64,000 nt of DNA from Luscinia megarhynchos (lineage: Eukaryota > Chordata > Aves > Passeriformes > Turdidae), in NCBI GenBank assembly GCA_034336665.1, contig CM067570.1:17157502-17221501 (forward strand), in the 5' to 3' direction. This document shows positions 12,991-25,344 of this stretch, in pieces. A program made the position numbers and the translations under genes. The notes under the pieces are model-generated. The model was given only the letters and a program-made list of their open reading frames with translations, ran no database searches and was not told the origin of the DNA. The first letter of the stretch is position 1. The number at the start of each line of letters is the position of its first letter.

Positions 12991-15978
12991 GCTCCAGCCT
13001 AGGCTCTGACAAACAAGTTAAGCCACAATAGCTGGAGATTTGGGGAATGAGGGCAGAGAAGGGAAAAGAGGGGGGCAGTCTGCTTCCTGCTGAAGCTGCA
13101 TGGCTGTTCAGCAAAGAATGCAAGATTTATAGGGTCAGAAAGAAAGAGAATTGGAAAAAAAGGAGCTTAACTCTAGACTAAACATGAAGGCTTCCTCTGG
13201 GAAAAAAAAACATCATCCTATTAAATGTTTCTAATGTCGCTAATTAATTTAGTTTTAAACAAGATTTTACAGTGATGTTTCCAAATTTGTGAGATATACA
13301 ATTATAAAATTTAAAGCAAATTTCCATTTTCAGTAAATGCCTCATGAAAGGCAGTGGTGGGATGCAGAACTACACGCCACTCTGAGTGCCACACTGCCCA
13401 GCACACTAACTCCAAGGGCTGCCCCATGTGCCTGGGCAGTGAGTGTGTGAGATGTGGGGATGTGGCTTTGGGCTGCAGTCCCCAACAGGCTCTCTGCTCT
13501 CTTGCTGCCAGCTGAAGGACACCTGGGATACAGGATGCTCTAAGACTGGGGCCATGCAGCTACGCCAGTACCGAGTGCTGGCCCCCATTACTGAGATCCA
13601 TCACTGAAGGGGGTGTAGCAGTAGCTGGTACAACAGAAATCCAGCAGTAGAGCATGGACAAAGGGAATGCAGTTGCAGGTGGAGCACTAAAATCAGCTGC
13701 TTGCTAAGGCAGTCTTTGCTGGGAAGAGGAACTGGACTCCTTGGTGCAAGTCTCCTCACGCACTGCTGCCTCTGCAAGCTGGACAGCAGACAGCAACAAG
13801 AGGGAATTGTCTAAATTCTTTCAAGAGGAAATCTAGAAACAGACAAATTAAAAGATTGTCTAGTTTCTTAAAGCAGAATAAAGCCAAGTGAGGCTGGTGT
13901 CTTGCATACTTTTCAGTGCATTCAAATACTGTTTTGTTTTGCTTCCAGATTAATTTGCCAGCCAGGTTACAACCATTACTGCCCTTAAAAGAACTTCCTA
14001 ATTTCTCACTATTATTCAGTCAGGCACTTTAGTTAGTCACTATCTGGGGCAAAACATTTAGTGATGTCAAAGGTTTACTGATTTTCTTTTTAATTCCATC
14101 TCTATTTTATTTACTCCTCAAGAGTTGGAAGATCAGGAGCTATGCAAAGAATTGTCTCTTTGTGAAAAGCTTGCTTTGGTTGGCTGTCAGCGAATTTGTA
14201 GCCACAGCAAAGGCTCTGATACACCAGGGAGAAAATCATGCTTTTACCTAATCTAACCAAACCAACCTTGGTCAGATTGATTCAGTTTCCAGCCTTGGCT
14301 CTGACCTCACCCTTACCCTCAATCCTGCCTCACTTTCACACTGAGTATTTTATACAGCTTCTATTTTCTCCCTGCATAGCTTCTACCAGCCCCCCGCTGC
14401 CCCCCCCTCCCCCAATTTCTATGTTCTACTCATCAACCATTGCTTTAGAATCTTCAGGCTGGATGGGCAGGCATGCGGTGCTGGCAGGTGGTGTAGCTGT
14501 TAGGCAGCCTTGTGTATCACAAGAGATCTAATGCTATCAAATTTCTTTTCCCCCAAAGACTAAAGAGAGCAAGCCTTTGTAAGCATGCAGGAGGGGGATG
14601 AAAACACTTTGTCTCCTGAGCAGCCAGCCTTTGTCATTTTACAAATGAAATCACTTTGGAAATTTAGAGAATTAATATCATAATGAAGACGGGAGTACCC
14701 ATTAGGGTGGTCTAATGTTGCTCTGGAGATATATGATGGATGTCCAGTTGCTGTAAGCCCTTATTTGCAGAGAGTCACCTCTGTAGTTGCCATTATTAGG
14801 AAGATGTCTGAAGCAGAGGATCAGACACAACCATTGCAAGATGAGATAGTGTTTGACTGGTTTCCAGGGAACCGAAGGATACAGCCTTAGTTGTACCTGT
14901 CACTATGGCTCCCAGCTTTTTCCCCCTTAATGTCTTTTTTAGCTGTAGGAAGTTTCTCTTTAAAGATTCACTGCTTCTCTAATAGCACGAAAAAGCAGGA
15001 ATAGGAACATAAAAAATGTTACCTGGACTGCAAAGGAGCTTCCGCTTATTGCAAAACAATTGGTATAGTTCATCATGAAAGGATTGCAATATGCTGCACT
15101 AGCCAGCCTTTGCAAATAAAGATAACCATGAGATCTAACCTGTAGTGCATTACTTGTAGTAACTTGAAATATTCACCTGCTGTGTCCACTTCTGGAGATA
15201 CCTAACACTGTCAGAGCAGTGATGCCGTGATTGCCATTCCTGGAAATACAGCCTCAAGAAAGTAGTACTTCCTGGAATTATCTTAATGGGCAATTGAATC
15301 ATCATTTCTAGCACTCCAGCATCTTTCCCAGAAGGACAGTTTTCCACAGGCAATGATTCCAGTTAGAAACAAATGTGAATATCCAAACTTCAATTCTTTT
15401 CCTTTTCTGACTGGTTTACAGAGAACAGAAGCTTTAAGCAGATGTTAAAATTAGGGAGAAAGGCACCTAGGACATGAGGCTGGAAGGTGTCCAGTATAGT
15501 GATTTACCTGCACTTCATTTTATAGTAGCTCTTCTACCCAGGTCTTTTATTTTCTTCCAATTATCTGTGTTCCTTTAATAATTCTCTACTGGTCACTAAC
15601 ATTGCTGCTTTGTTGTGTTAGTTCCAGGGAAGCTCAGGTGCTGGTGTAAGTTGTCATAGCTGCAATGTCTTCCATGAGGATTTACACCAGTGCAGTGCCT
15701 GTGTTTTAAGAAAATCAGGTTAAATTCGGTAATGTCTAGACTTTTTTCCAGCTATGGAGGTATGCAAGGCAGCATGTTGTTACTAACCTTTTCAAATAAA
15801 TGTGACATGACGAGTCCACACTTTGCTCTGTATATAATCAGTACTGATTTTGGGGAATAATCAGTGGTAAATAAATTGAGTGCTGTTGAAATACCCTTTG
15901 TGTGTGTTCTCATGAATTACTCATGAAATAGGGATTACAAATTTCTGCCTCTGATACCCAGTATAGGATATGTACTGC
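12991..15978. other. unique intergenic DNA
   Basis: No gene or known repeat recognised. A C-rich tract lies at 14389-14413. Short frames occur on both strands without recognisable products. Confidence 0.5.
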
Positions 15979-16092
15979 TTTTTTTTTTTTTTTTTTTAAT
16001 ATAGAGATAGAAGGTATTTGGATTTTGGTTTTGTGTGTTCAGTTTGGTTTCTTTGTTTTGTTTTTTTTTGGGGGGGATTTAGGGTTTTTTTG
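15979..16092. repeat. poly(T) tract and T/G-rich low-complexity DNA
   Basis: A run of 19 T at 15979-15997 is followed, after a short AT-rich gap, by T/G-rich sequence containing T9 and G7 runs (about 16020-16092). Read on the minus strand it is an A/C-rich tract. No retroposon body was recognised alongside. Confidence 0.85.
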
Positions 16093-17550
16093 CAAAAGTC
16101 TATTTGTTTCCCCTAAACTATCAGTTTAGTGGCCAGATTCACCTTGGTGGGAGCAAATGCAACTCTATCGATAGCACTGGAATTCTCTCTGCATATGTCA
16201 GCGACGAATTTGTGCCCATATTTATTGGAAATACCTGAGCTGCTGTGATATGATGTGGTAAATCATGCTGAGAGCAAATCAAACAGACAGGCTGTGGCTG
16301 CATCACTATTTCATACAACTCAGGTCATAATGGACAGGACAATGCTATAGTGTGAAATTCAGTGCTAAGGAAAACACATTCTTTCTAACCTTTTATGAAA
16401 ATACTCCTCATCCTTTAAAGGACAATTTAGGCAAAGCAAGCACTGCTGGAACCAGTGCAGAAGTGTTTAGAAGGCAAAGAGAAAAACACCATTGCCCAAG
16501 AGGAGAGCAAGTTGTCTGTAGATTTTTCACATGCTTTTGCTATTCCAAAATTCCCATCAACTGTTGCATACAGCTTCCAGAAATAAAGCCATTCACTCTT
16601 ACTACAGTGCATGAAAGCAATGCAACACACCAGCCTTCAAACCCAGCAAACTATAAATGTAATATCAGACGGGGAAGAGCTAATGAAAACAATCACATTA
16701 AACATAGCTCTTCAGTGCTTGGTGCTCAATAAGTGAGCAGCAGGCTTTCTCTGTCTAGCTTACAGAAAACAGGAGGTAGCAGTTTGCAAGGAGCAGCGTT
16801 TTAATGTGATTGGACTATAACAGACAATCTATTTACAGCATGCTCTGGGGAGCTTATAAACAAATGTTGAGTAATTTCAGCCAGCAGTAATTACCCTTGC
16901 AGCTGACAAGGATAGCATGATACTTTCTCCTTCACCTTCAGCCCAGTCCAGAAGGCACTGTACACAATGGCACTTCTAATTATTTCTGCATTTCTATGGC
17001 TAAAGACCAAAGTGTGTTATTAGAGAACATTTTAGAAGCTTTTTAAAAGCTTGTTTATTGGGACAATTAAAAGTCATCACTATGACAGCAAATAAAAGGT
17101 TCCATTCCCAGGCACGCAGTTGCAGCTGGGGGTCTGCCTGCTTACCTTGTAAGCCTTGTCCACATGAGGCAAAATTTACAGCCACCCCTCACTGCTGCTA
17201 ATACTAGTTCAATGGCATCGATGCTGCCAAGGTGGGCAACCTTCAAGGGTACAGAGAATGGGGTTTTGTAAATATCATATTATCTAACCCTGATTAGAGA
17301 ACATTGAATAAATATAGTATACTTAAAATGCTATCCACTCACCTGTGCTCGAGCTCCCAACACAGTCAAACACAGTGGGTGTGAAGCCCTTGTAGATGTA
17401 AGAACATATTTTTGCAGAGTGCCTATGGTGCAAAGCTTCAGACAACATGGCATTTTGTCTTCTGTTGAAAGAAAATTAAAAACATGTTCTTAAACATCCA
17501 TTAGCACTTAATTACTGGTGAGATACAATAGCTTGGATTTTTTTTCCCAG
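16093..17550. other. unique DNA, possibly regulatory at 16.8-17.2 kb
   Basis: No gene recognised. Around 16800-17190 the sequence is complex and unique, with ATTA-type cores. A near-palindrome (aagcttttt/aaaagctt, about 17037-17053) contains two HindIII-type AAGCTT words. A plus-strand frame of 126 codons (16352-16732) has no recognisable domain. Confidence 0.4.
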
Positions 17551-17942
17551 GCACTGGACACACAAATAAGTGAATTCTGGGCTGGAATCAGCTGCCACAG
17601 TGAGTCAGTAGGAAGGCAGGGGCAGAGGCAAAGAGAAACCCTGGCTATGCTGGGCCAAGGTCAGGGGACTGGGGTGCTCCCCTCTGCATTCCTCCCACTG
17701 CTGGTGATGAGCCCTTTTCCCTGCCCATGGCTATGTGAAGGCAGATCTAGACCTTTAAATTTCCCCAAATCATCAGTAACCTATGCAATACTTCAAAAGC
17801 CATCTCCCCACTGTTACAGAATACCCCAGAGCATTCAGGCTACATTCACCAACATTTCAAATGCCCACTCTCCATGGCACAGCCTGATCAGAGCCTTGCT
17901 CTGTGCCCAAGCCTGCTCCTCCAGAACTGGCAGAAAGCTCTG
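17551..17942 (+). other. exon-like open segment, unassigned
   Basis: The block starts after a good 3' splice signal (tttttttcccag, AG at 17549-17550) and ends at CTG|GTGAGC (GT at 17943-17944). One plus-strand frame is open through all 392 bases, part of a 142-codon frame that terminates just past the donor. The product is not recognised and has no domain. A second plus-strand frame is open from 17874, so the local stop density is simply low. It could be a non-coding RNA exon or chance. Confidence 0.16.
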
Positions 17943-18749
17943 GTGAGCTGCCACTGTGATACAAGGGTGCAGGGCCTGTCCAATCCTAAAATTAGGTGCT
18001 TTTTGATCAGCACCTTACAGAGAGATACAGCTGTGCTAACAAAGAAAGGAAGGTCTCAGGGGTTACGCTGTCCTGAGCAGTCTCTTATTTGGCCCAAAGC
18101 ACTATTTTTTCCCCCCAGTTATGTCCTAAGTACTGCATGTTTTTCTGTTCACACTGTATGTTTTACTGGGAAAAACACTACAGCTATTTCCAACAAGTAT
18201 TTTTTTAAATGTACAGCTACTCATGGGAAGTCATCATTGGAGTGATTGCTGTAGGTAGGGATAATTAACAAAATTATTGAGTCTTAAGACTCTGTTCACC
18301 ACAAGAACTTCTATTTAACATTGTAATACAGTCCTATAAGAGCCAAACTATCCAAAAGTAATTGGGAGAGGCAGTGAACTGTGATGTGTGCTGGTTTGCA
18401 AACACTGCTGCACAGTTTGGTGTTTGCTGAGCTCCCATCCGCCTCAATAAATTCAGTTCAGGTTCCTGCTATAGGAATTGACAGCAGATATCTAATCCCC
18501 AAAAGTGGATTATTTACATTTTTTTATATGTTACATTGCATTACATCCTGTCATGTTGCATCTCATCACAAGCAGATACAATATCGCATAACATGATGTG
18601 ACATGATGACAGACATCAGAAATGCTTTTTGTTGTTTTGGGTTTTTTTAAGATTTTATACCTACTATCCAAAATATTTCTGAGTGATTTCTAGGAAGATG
18701 GAGTGGATAAGGTGAGTGCCTGGCTTACACGTTTTCCTGGCAGCTGCTG
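17943..18749. other. unique intergenic DNA
   Basis: No repeat or gene recognised. A 123-codon plus-strand frame (17874-18245) runs into this stretch without recognisable features. Confidence 0.5.
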
Positions 18750-19245
18750 CACTCTCTCCCAAGCATTGTTTAAAATGATCCACCTTGTTTTGCAGCTTCA
18801 CGAAACCTCAGCAATGCAATTTTACACGTATTTTGCAAACATTTTTAAAAGATTCATTAGGAGGGATATCAGCAGAACACATGTTCAATAACAGCACAAA
18901 CCGACAACAGCTGCTGCAAATTACCTTGTGTGAAAGGAACCCCCAGCAATGCATTGCAAACTTTAACAATGTGCTCGAGCTGTTGATTGCTCGCGCTGCC
19001 GCTCGCCACTCGTTTCTGAGACACAGTTGGTGGAGGAACATTAATTTGTCCTTGTTCTTGAGACTGGCAGGTGTCACTTTGCCCAGTGTGGGACGTGAGT
19101 GACAGATATTTTGCAGCTGATGAAATGAGAATGCAGAAATTCAAGAGTGCCTCTGGGATTTCAGTGGTCATTCTGGCCAGCGCAAGGGCAGGGCCGCTGC
19201 CTCGCTGGCTGGAGCTGCTGCTGCTGCTGCAGGCTGCCGCAGATC
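18750..19245. promoter_or_regulatory. candidate regulatory block with CpG cluster
   Basis: Unique sequence in which several frames on both strands stay open over the same roughly 200 bases (18869-19077). A dense CpG cluster lies at about 18974-19012. SOX-type AACAAT words occur (for example at 18964-18969), as does a CTG run (about 19215-19230). Low stop density in many frames at once fits selection on the DNA itself, or local composition, better than a gene. Conservation was not tested. Confidence 0.27.
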
Positions 19246-19282
19246 CTCACCATTTTAAATAATATTGGTGTTGTGGAGCCTC

Positions 19283-19284
<2 letters not shown>

Positions 19285-19313
<29 letters not shown>
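19285..19313. repeat. (CA)n microsatellite
   Basis: Uninterrupted CA dinucleotide repeat of about 14.5 units, likely polymorphic in length. Confidence 0.97.
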
Positions 19314-19316
<3 letters not shown>

Positions 19317-19854
19317 TAAGGGTATTGTGTGAGCTTGCTTCTCCCTAGGCTGATACTGGCTGGGAGATTGTTCTAATTGTTTTTTGTTTTGGTTTGGGTT
19401 TTGTTTTTTTTTCTTGTGTCCTATGCTCAAGCCTTTTTCAAATGGATTTTACCTGCATCTGCTATCTTTAATTCTTTGGATAACATAAATAGAATTTTCT
19501 AAATGCGATACATAAGCTAACCTAGAGGAAACTGATTAAAAACAAGAGCAGTCTTAAAAAATGCAATTAATAAAATTCTCTCATGATACAGCGGTTAGGA
19601 AAAGAGTGGGTAGAATTATATCAGTTTAAATATTTCTTTAATCTAATTTAAAAAACAGATAAATGTACAAATTCTATGCACAAAGCTTGGTGAAAATAAA
19701 AAAAAAAGATACTAGAAAATGAACAGCAGTGTTAAATAAGTAAGAATGAAATTTGTTGAATTTTAACACTATCCTGCATTTCACCTTTATCTTTCCTTTA
19801 AATCTTAGAGCATTTTCTTTGCAAGCAATATAGTGGCAGGGATTACTAACACTG

Positions 19855-19870
19855 TCCTCCTCCTCCTCCT
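19855..19870. repeat. (TCC)n short tandem repeat
   Basis: About five units of TCC, continuing into a C-rich stretch. Confidence 0.85.
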
Positions 19871-19893
19871 TCCCCCAGGCCCCCTTACCCCCC

Positions 19894-19970
19894 AAAAAAA
19901 GATTTAATTATAACTACAAGGAAGCCATCCCACCTCTCCAAAAAAAATGTTTAATTATAACTACAAGGAA
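19894..19970. repeat. direct duplication with 47-bp offset
   Basis: An A-run followed by tttaattataactacaagga occurs at 19894-19923 and again at 19940-19970. The shared 21-base core (19903-19923 and 19950-19970) is identical. The spacer between copies is C-rich. It is consistent with a local tandem duplication initiated at the A-runs. Confidence 0.88.
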
Positions 19971-21479
19971 AAGAAATTGTCCACTGTTGAAGCCTCTAGA
20001 TATTTTCAACCTCAGTTTAAACAATGTTGGGTATTTTTTCTATTCAGCAAAAAGGGAAGGGATTAAAATATTCTGTAGTTTCTAAAATACTTTTTATACA
20101 AACAAGAATGCAATTTTTAAAATTATATTAGCTTTTTTAATACTACAAATTATTATAGAGGGGGTGATTTTTGAGGAAACCCAAAATATTTCAGGACAGG
20201 GACTCATTTTGTTAACTGTGTTAAATGTAGTGTATATAGAACAATGTAATCCATAGAACCACTAACAGCATTTTCAATTGTGATAAAACCATATTAACAT
20301 ATTTGCCTCTTTAATGATTAACTGTCTTTGAATATTAAGAGATTTTTATGTCTTATTCACACTGAGGAGACTGCAGAAGTCTGGGCTTTTTCTCTGTTTT
20401 ATAAGTGAGGCTTCGTTTGATATGCATTCTGATTTTAAAAGAACCATAATATTTTAATCGATCTCTCTGTAAAGATCATGATTATTATAAATGAGATACA
20501 GTCATGCACATCAAGCCTGACTGGTAGATAGGAGGTCATGAGTCAGGAATTATATGAAGAGGGGAAGTAAAAACCAGAAAATTTTCCAACATGATTGTTT
20601 AAAGGAACAATTATGTACATTGGTACATGAATTCAAGACTTCAGTTACATGCAGAGTTATTAGCCTTCATTTTCTATTAATTTCCTTGAAACTAACCTTG
20701 AAAAAATATCATTTGCAAAAAAAAAAAAAAATTAAACCCATACATTTATTATGACAAACATGTAATTTCATACTGAACTCTTCACATTCATGAAACAGCT
20801 GGCATTAAAAATCATGGCAGAGAAATATATCTGATGAGAACATCGATACAAACCTAGGCTGTGAAAACACTGATTAATGTCATTTGACAAATGTCATTTT
20901 ATTGTAGATAATTACTTACGTTAAATAATTTGAAACACACATAAAGATATCATCTGCTATGATGTAATATAGCCCTTTAAATATAATTTCATTATCAGAA
21001 ATGGCAAAATTATTTTGAATAAATTAATTTTTTCTACCAAACATCTAGTCTTCCCAAACCAATACTGTTTTGTTTATACCCATGTGCAAACACACACAGA
21101 CACACAAACAAATACATCTGCACATTTTTCACTTGGTATTTCCACCCCCTTGCAAATGCAAGGAGATACTGTTATCCTTGGGAAAACAAATATTTTTTCT
21201 AGGTGACATGCTTCTTTAATTAAACTGTATTATTTATAATGATCAAATATAATTAGCAGTAACAAGTATTTAATGAAAACAAACTGCTTTCCTTTCAAAT
21301 CTTTCCAACCCATTGTACTTTAAGGCCATAGCTTCCCTCAGAAAATCACTGTATCATAACAACTATAAACAAGTATATGATTAAAAGATTGTCATGTGCT
21401 GCATCGTTTCAGACAGACGAAAATAGGGGAGGTAAACACCGGAGATCCCACTTCATGTCCTGAATTCATGTCATGTACA
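19971..21479. other. AT-rich unique DNA
   Basis: No gene or known repeat recognised apart from the A-tract at 20717. A short CA-rich stretch lies near 21085-21110. Confidence 0.5.
20717..20731 (+). repeat. (A)15 tract
   Basis: Uninterrupted run of 15 adenines with no recognised retroposon attached. Confidence 0.93.
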
Positions 21480-22140
21480 AATCCTTTCATTTAAGGTATT
21501 GCTTCCAATGAAACAGTACTGTGAGTGGTTCAGTGTGCTTTAGAGCTGCCTTTCAGCTACCCCATTTGATATTACTGTGCACTAAGACATTACCTGAGTA
21601 TCTTTGATTATTACTGAGCGAGATGAGAGGAATGTGTGCTTTCCCTGGACTCATTGACAGCGAGGTGCTATAACAACTCTCCTGTAATTAATTGTGAGTG
21701 AAAGGGGGTTTGGTTTTTGCAGCCTCGTAAAACTTTTCCCACATGGCTGAACCCACGGTCAGGAGACGTTAGGCAACATTAACTGCCTGCACATTTCTGC
21801 AGGGCTCTGGAGGAAGCGGCTCGGCACTGGGGCTCCAATTCTGAAAACCCTGGGACACGAGACATCAGCGTCTACCTTTCATCTTAGCTGAGATTTGGAG
21901 AGGGTTCAGACCACAGAGGCTCCTTAATTCTCACTAATTCATTTGCTTTCCTGATTCACTTGGCTTGGGATAACCTGCGAATGATAATGAACCTGTAAGG
22001 GGAGCGCTTAGTCCCTCGCCTTTGAATGTGCTCGGCATGGATTGAGGGCTTTCTGTGAATCTTGCAAGAGGAAAAGAATCTTATTAGCACTGATTGCCAG
22101 TCATGAGGTTGCCTCTAAAAATTGCTCTTGTATTTTTAAC
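21480..22140. promoter_or_regulatory. candidate non-coding regulatory block
   Basis: Unique, complex sequence with scattered CpGs, unlike the AT-rich flanks. A palindromic homeodomain-type core (taattaatt) lies at 21685-21693, with further ATTA cores and no long open frame. It has the look of a vertebrate conserved non-coding element, but cross-species conservation is inferred, not observed. Confidence 0.27.
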
Positions 22141-23855
22141 TCTTGCTTGCTTATAACAACCCCAGCTAAGGAGAGAGATGTGTTGTTTACACATTGAACA
22201 CGATATTGTTCTCAACATTTACTCATTTCTCTTTGCAATTTCATCTAATCATAACACATTTGCTTTATGTATGTCATTACTATACCACTATGAACACTTC
22301 ATCATTTTTCCCATGATTATTCTACAAGTTCATAACTGGCCAAGTCCTCATCTCTTCACCCCCAGCTAAACATCCTCTTTGCATAAATGCATGCTCTCTA
22401 GAATAAAGGGTCTAATTTCCCTTTTTTTTCTTTTTCCTATTAACCATTTCAGCAGAGCACAGCTGTACTACTTTTTATGTTACTAGGGGAATTGTTGTTA
22501 TCTCATGTTGATTCTTACCTTTTTTTTTAAATAAATATATTATGTATCTAGATTAAAAAAAAATAATAATTCAAACTCTGGTAAGAATATTAGAAAATAA
22601 AACTGGAAACGGTTTATTTTTGCTTCTCTTTGACAAATAAACATTCATCCTAAGATTTTTTTAATTATTATTTTTCAATTCATTTATGTGAATTTAGGTG
22701 ACTGTACAGAAGAAATTAATGAAATCCCGAAATCTGTGTCAGAGTGATTCAGTTTAGACAAATTCCTTCTCAGGTCAGCAATTGCTAATGGCTGAGGATT
22801 CAGGGTCCAGTTTTGCATAGTTCCTTGTTATTACTAGAACCAAATCCTAACTTCTGACCCAGCCCTGGGAGATCCCAGTATTAAGCAGCATGTTCTGCTC
22901 TGGTCACATCTTTAAAGGAATAGATTGCTTTATTACCCAACTCTACCTAGGAAGATTTACGAATGGGCAACCCATCCTTTCTGTAAAACCGTGGTGTTTA
23001 TAGCTGTTTAATATGACCTATGTGCAGTCCTAGAAAACCAGTGCTTCAGTGTTGGCACTTAGTATCAAGACTGGCCAAGAGAGCCTGATTCATCTTCCAC
23101 ATCTGGGACACCTACCCACTAGTCAGAAATGAATGGTGCTTTGCTAACACAAAGGTAAAATCCTTTTGTGATTGTTTATTTACCTTGTGTCCAGGTGAGG
23201 ATAGTATAGTGTTTGACTAAATGAAGACAATTACTTCCAGCTTCAGCTAACGAAATAATTTCCTAAAATCCTCTTGAAATATGATTTTTACGCTTTTCCC
23301 CTCCAATTTGCTGTTACCTCAAAAAATCTCAAAGTGACAAAATATTACACCCACTATTTCTCAACAGAATTTGCCAAAAAGGATAATTATGTGAGACTGC
23401 TAGAATTCAAATTTGAACTGAAACTCCTTGTGTGGAAATACTGACTTCTGTTATGTTGATAGGCTCAACTCTTCTTCAAAGGGCATGAAAAAGCTGATCA
23501 GCCAATGGAATTCATGTTACATGGGAATTCTAAAAGTTTGACATTTGCTTGTTGAATCATAAAACATTTCTGCAGGACAGTTACCAAAAAAATCCCAACT
23601 TGCTTTGGAAATGTCACACAAAAATATCTACTTTTTGCATCAAAATGTCAAAACAAAACAATGATTTAGGCTGCTATGTTTCAAAAATGTCAACTTGGTG
23701 CTTTTAATCAGTATTTTGGCTGTCTATGATGTGTAAATTTTACTTAGAATTTATTTTAGAAAATGTTATTGAATTTTACTTTTCTATAGTAAGTCACAAT
23801 TTTTTGTTGGAATATAATTTTTTTTTAAAAGTTCCTCACTAATATTTTTTTCTGC
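22141..23855. other. AT-rich unique DNA
   Basis: No gene or recognised transposon. Confidence 0.5.
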
Positions 23856-23880
23856 ATATATATATATATATATATATATA
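23856..23880. repeat. (TA)n microsatellite
   Basis: Uninterrupted AT/TA dinucleotide run of about 12 units inside AT-rich DNA. Confidence 0.95.
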
Positions 23881-23997
23881 CACATTTTTAATACATAATT
23901 ATATAAAATAAAGAATATTTCATTCAAAAGTATAAGTATATTTAAAGTATATAAAATATATAAGATAAAGTATATTTTACTCAAATTACCATGAGCT

Positions 23998-24130
23998 GGA
24001 AGAGGCCCAACCAGGATGATCCTAGTCCTGCCCCTGGTCCTGCACAGGACAGCCCTAAGAATCCCCCCAGGAGCCTGGGAGTGCTGTTAAATCCTGGCTG
24101 CAGCTCTCACAGGACTCCTCTGCAGACTGT
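23998..24130 (-). mobile_element. CR1 retroposon fragment (younger bird type)
   Basis: On the plus strand this reads as the reverse complement of the 3' region of avian CR1: ggaagaggcccaaccaggat, then cctggtcctgcacaggacag, then wording equivalent to 'cctgagagcattgtcc' and 'gagctctgtcagg'. The element therefore points to the minus strand, 3' end on the left. The terminal ATTCT-type octamers are missing. Similarity fades after about 24120 and the fragment could run to about 24240. Confidence 0.68.
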
Positions 24131-25344
24131 GGGGAACACAGGAGCTTTCCTGTCCCTCACCAGTGTCTTACTGTCCAGCATTTGGTTTATTTATCTGGCT
24201 GGGGATTTTTTCTCCTCACTGGAGCTCTCTGCTTATTGAATCTTCTCTTCTAGGACAATCTTCATTTACAGCCCCCAGGTTAATTTTAAACCCATGCAAA
24301 GCTCTGGAAAATGTGGAACAGGATTTGGTTGGGTCCTGTTCCTCTATTAATCAGCAATTTCCACCACGTTTTCCTCACCACTAACTTTCACTCAGCACTT
24401 TCAAAAATTTTGCACAATGTTGAGCAGTTTTACAGCAATAAAACACAACTCTTAAATAATCTATTATCTTTCTATGTATGAAAATGTGAGTGAAATTGGA
24501 AAGTGGAATTCACAGGCATTTTTCAACTCAACTTGCAAATGTGCTGGAGAAGAAATTATTTTCTCCTCTTACACTCGAGTCAAAAAGCATAATTTGGAAA
24601 GTTACACTCATTTACATGCATTTCCTATTAAACTTTTCTATCATAAAACATAGCCTTTATGATCCAGACACATAATTTATTATGCAATGCACCACCACCA
24701 TCATCACAGTGAATTGCATTTTACGTGTTTATACTAACAGGGAAGGTGATCGGCTTCAGCCTGCTTTTCATTATATGCATCATTCATCCTCCAGCACCAA
24801 GATCTCTGGATTCTGTAGCATATCCATCATTATCTAACTGCCAACTGTTTTCAGAGGTTCCACTGCTTTAAGCTCATTATTTCTTTAGATTGGGGACTCT
24901 ACAGAGGATCTTTCCAAAACATACAGCAGTCAGCATGGCACATGTATACAGATGAATGGTGGGGGTTTGTCCTTCACAGCCTCTTTGTACCTCTTTTTAG
25001 CTCCAGAACTGCAGCATGTAATGAGCAGAAAATGCATACTTATATATCTAAAAATAATAAAAATTTAAATGGCCTTAAAAATCATAACCAAATAGTGGGA
25101 TCCTTGTGTGGAAAGGCTGCTGTGAAAAAATCTAGTATACAGATTGCTCAGTAGTTTGGGGTTACCATCTCCTTGTAATGCAGACTAAAGCACATAGACA
25201 AAGAGCTCTGCTAAGATAAGGAATTTCTTTCCTGTCCCCATTTACCTTGCTGCATTTAATTTAATCAATAGCTGAATGGGGAAGAGGAGGAGAACTTGAT
25301 GGTTCAAGAGACTGATAATAGGATATCGAACCTTTCATCTGTGT
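24131..25344. other. unique intergenic DNA
   Basis: No gene recognised. Short open frames only. Confidence 0.5.
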
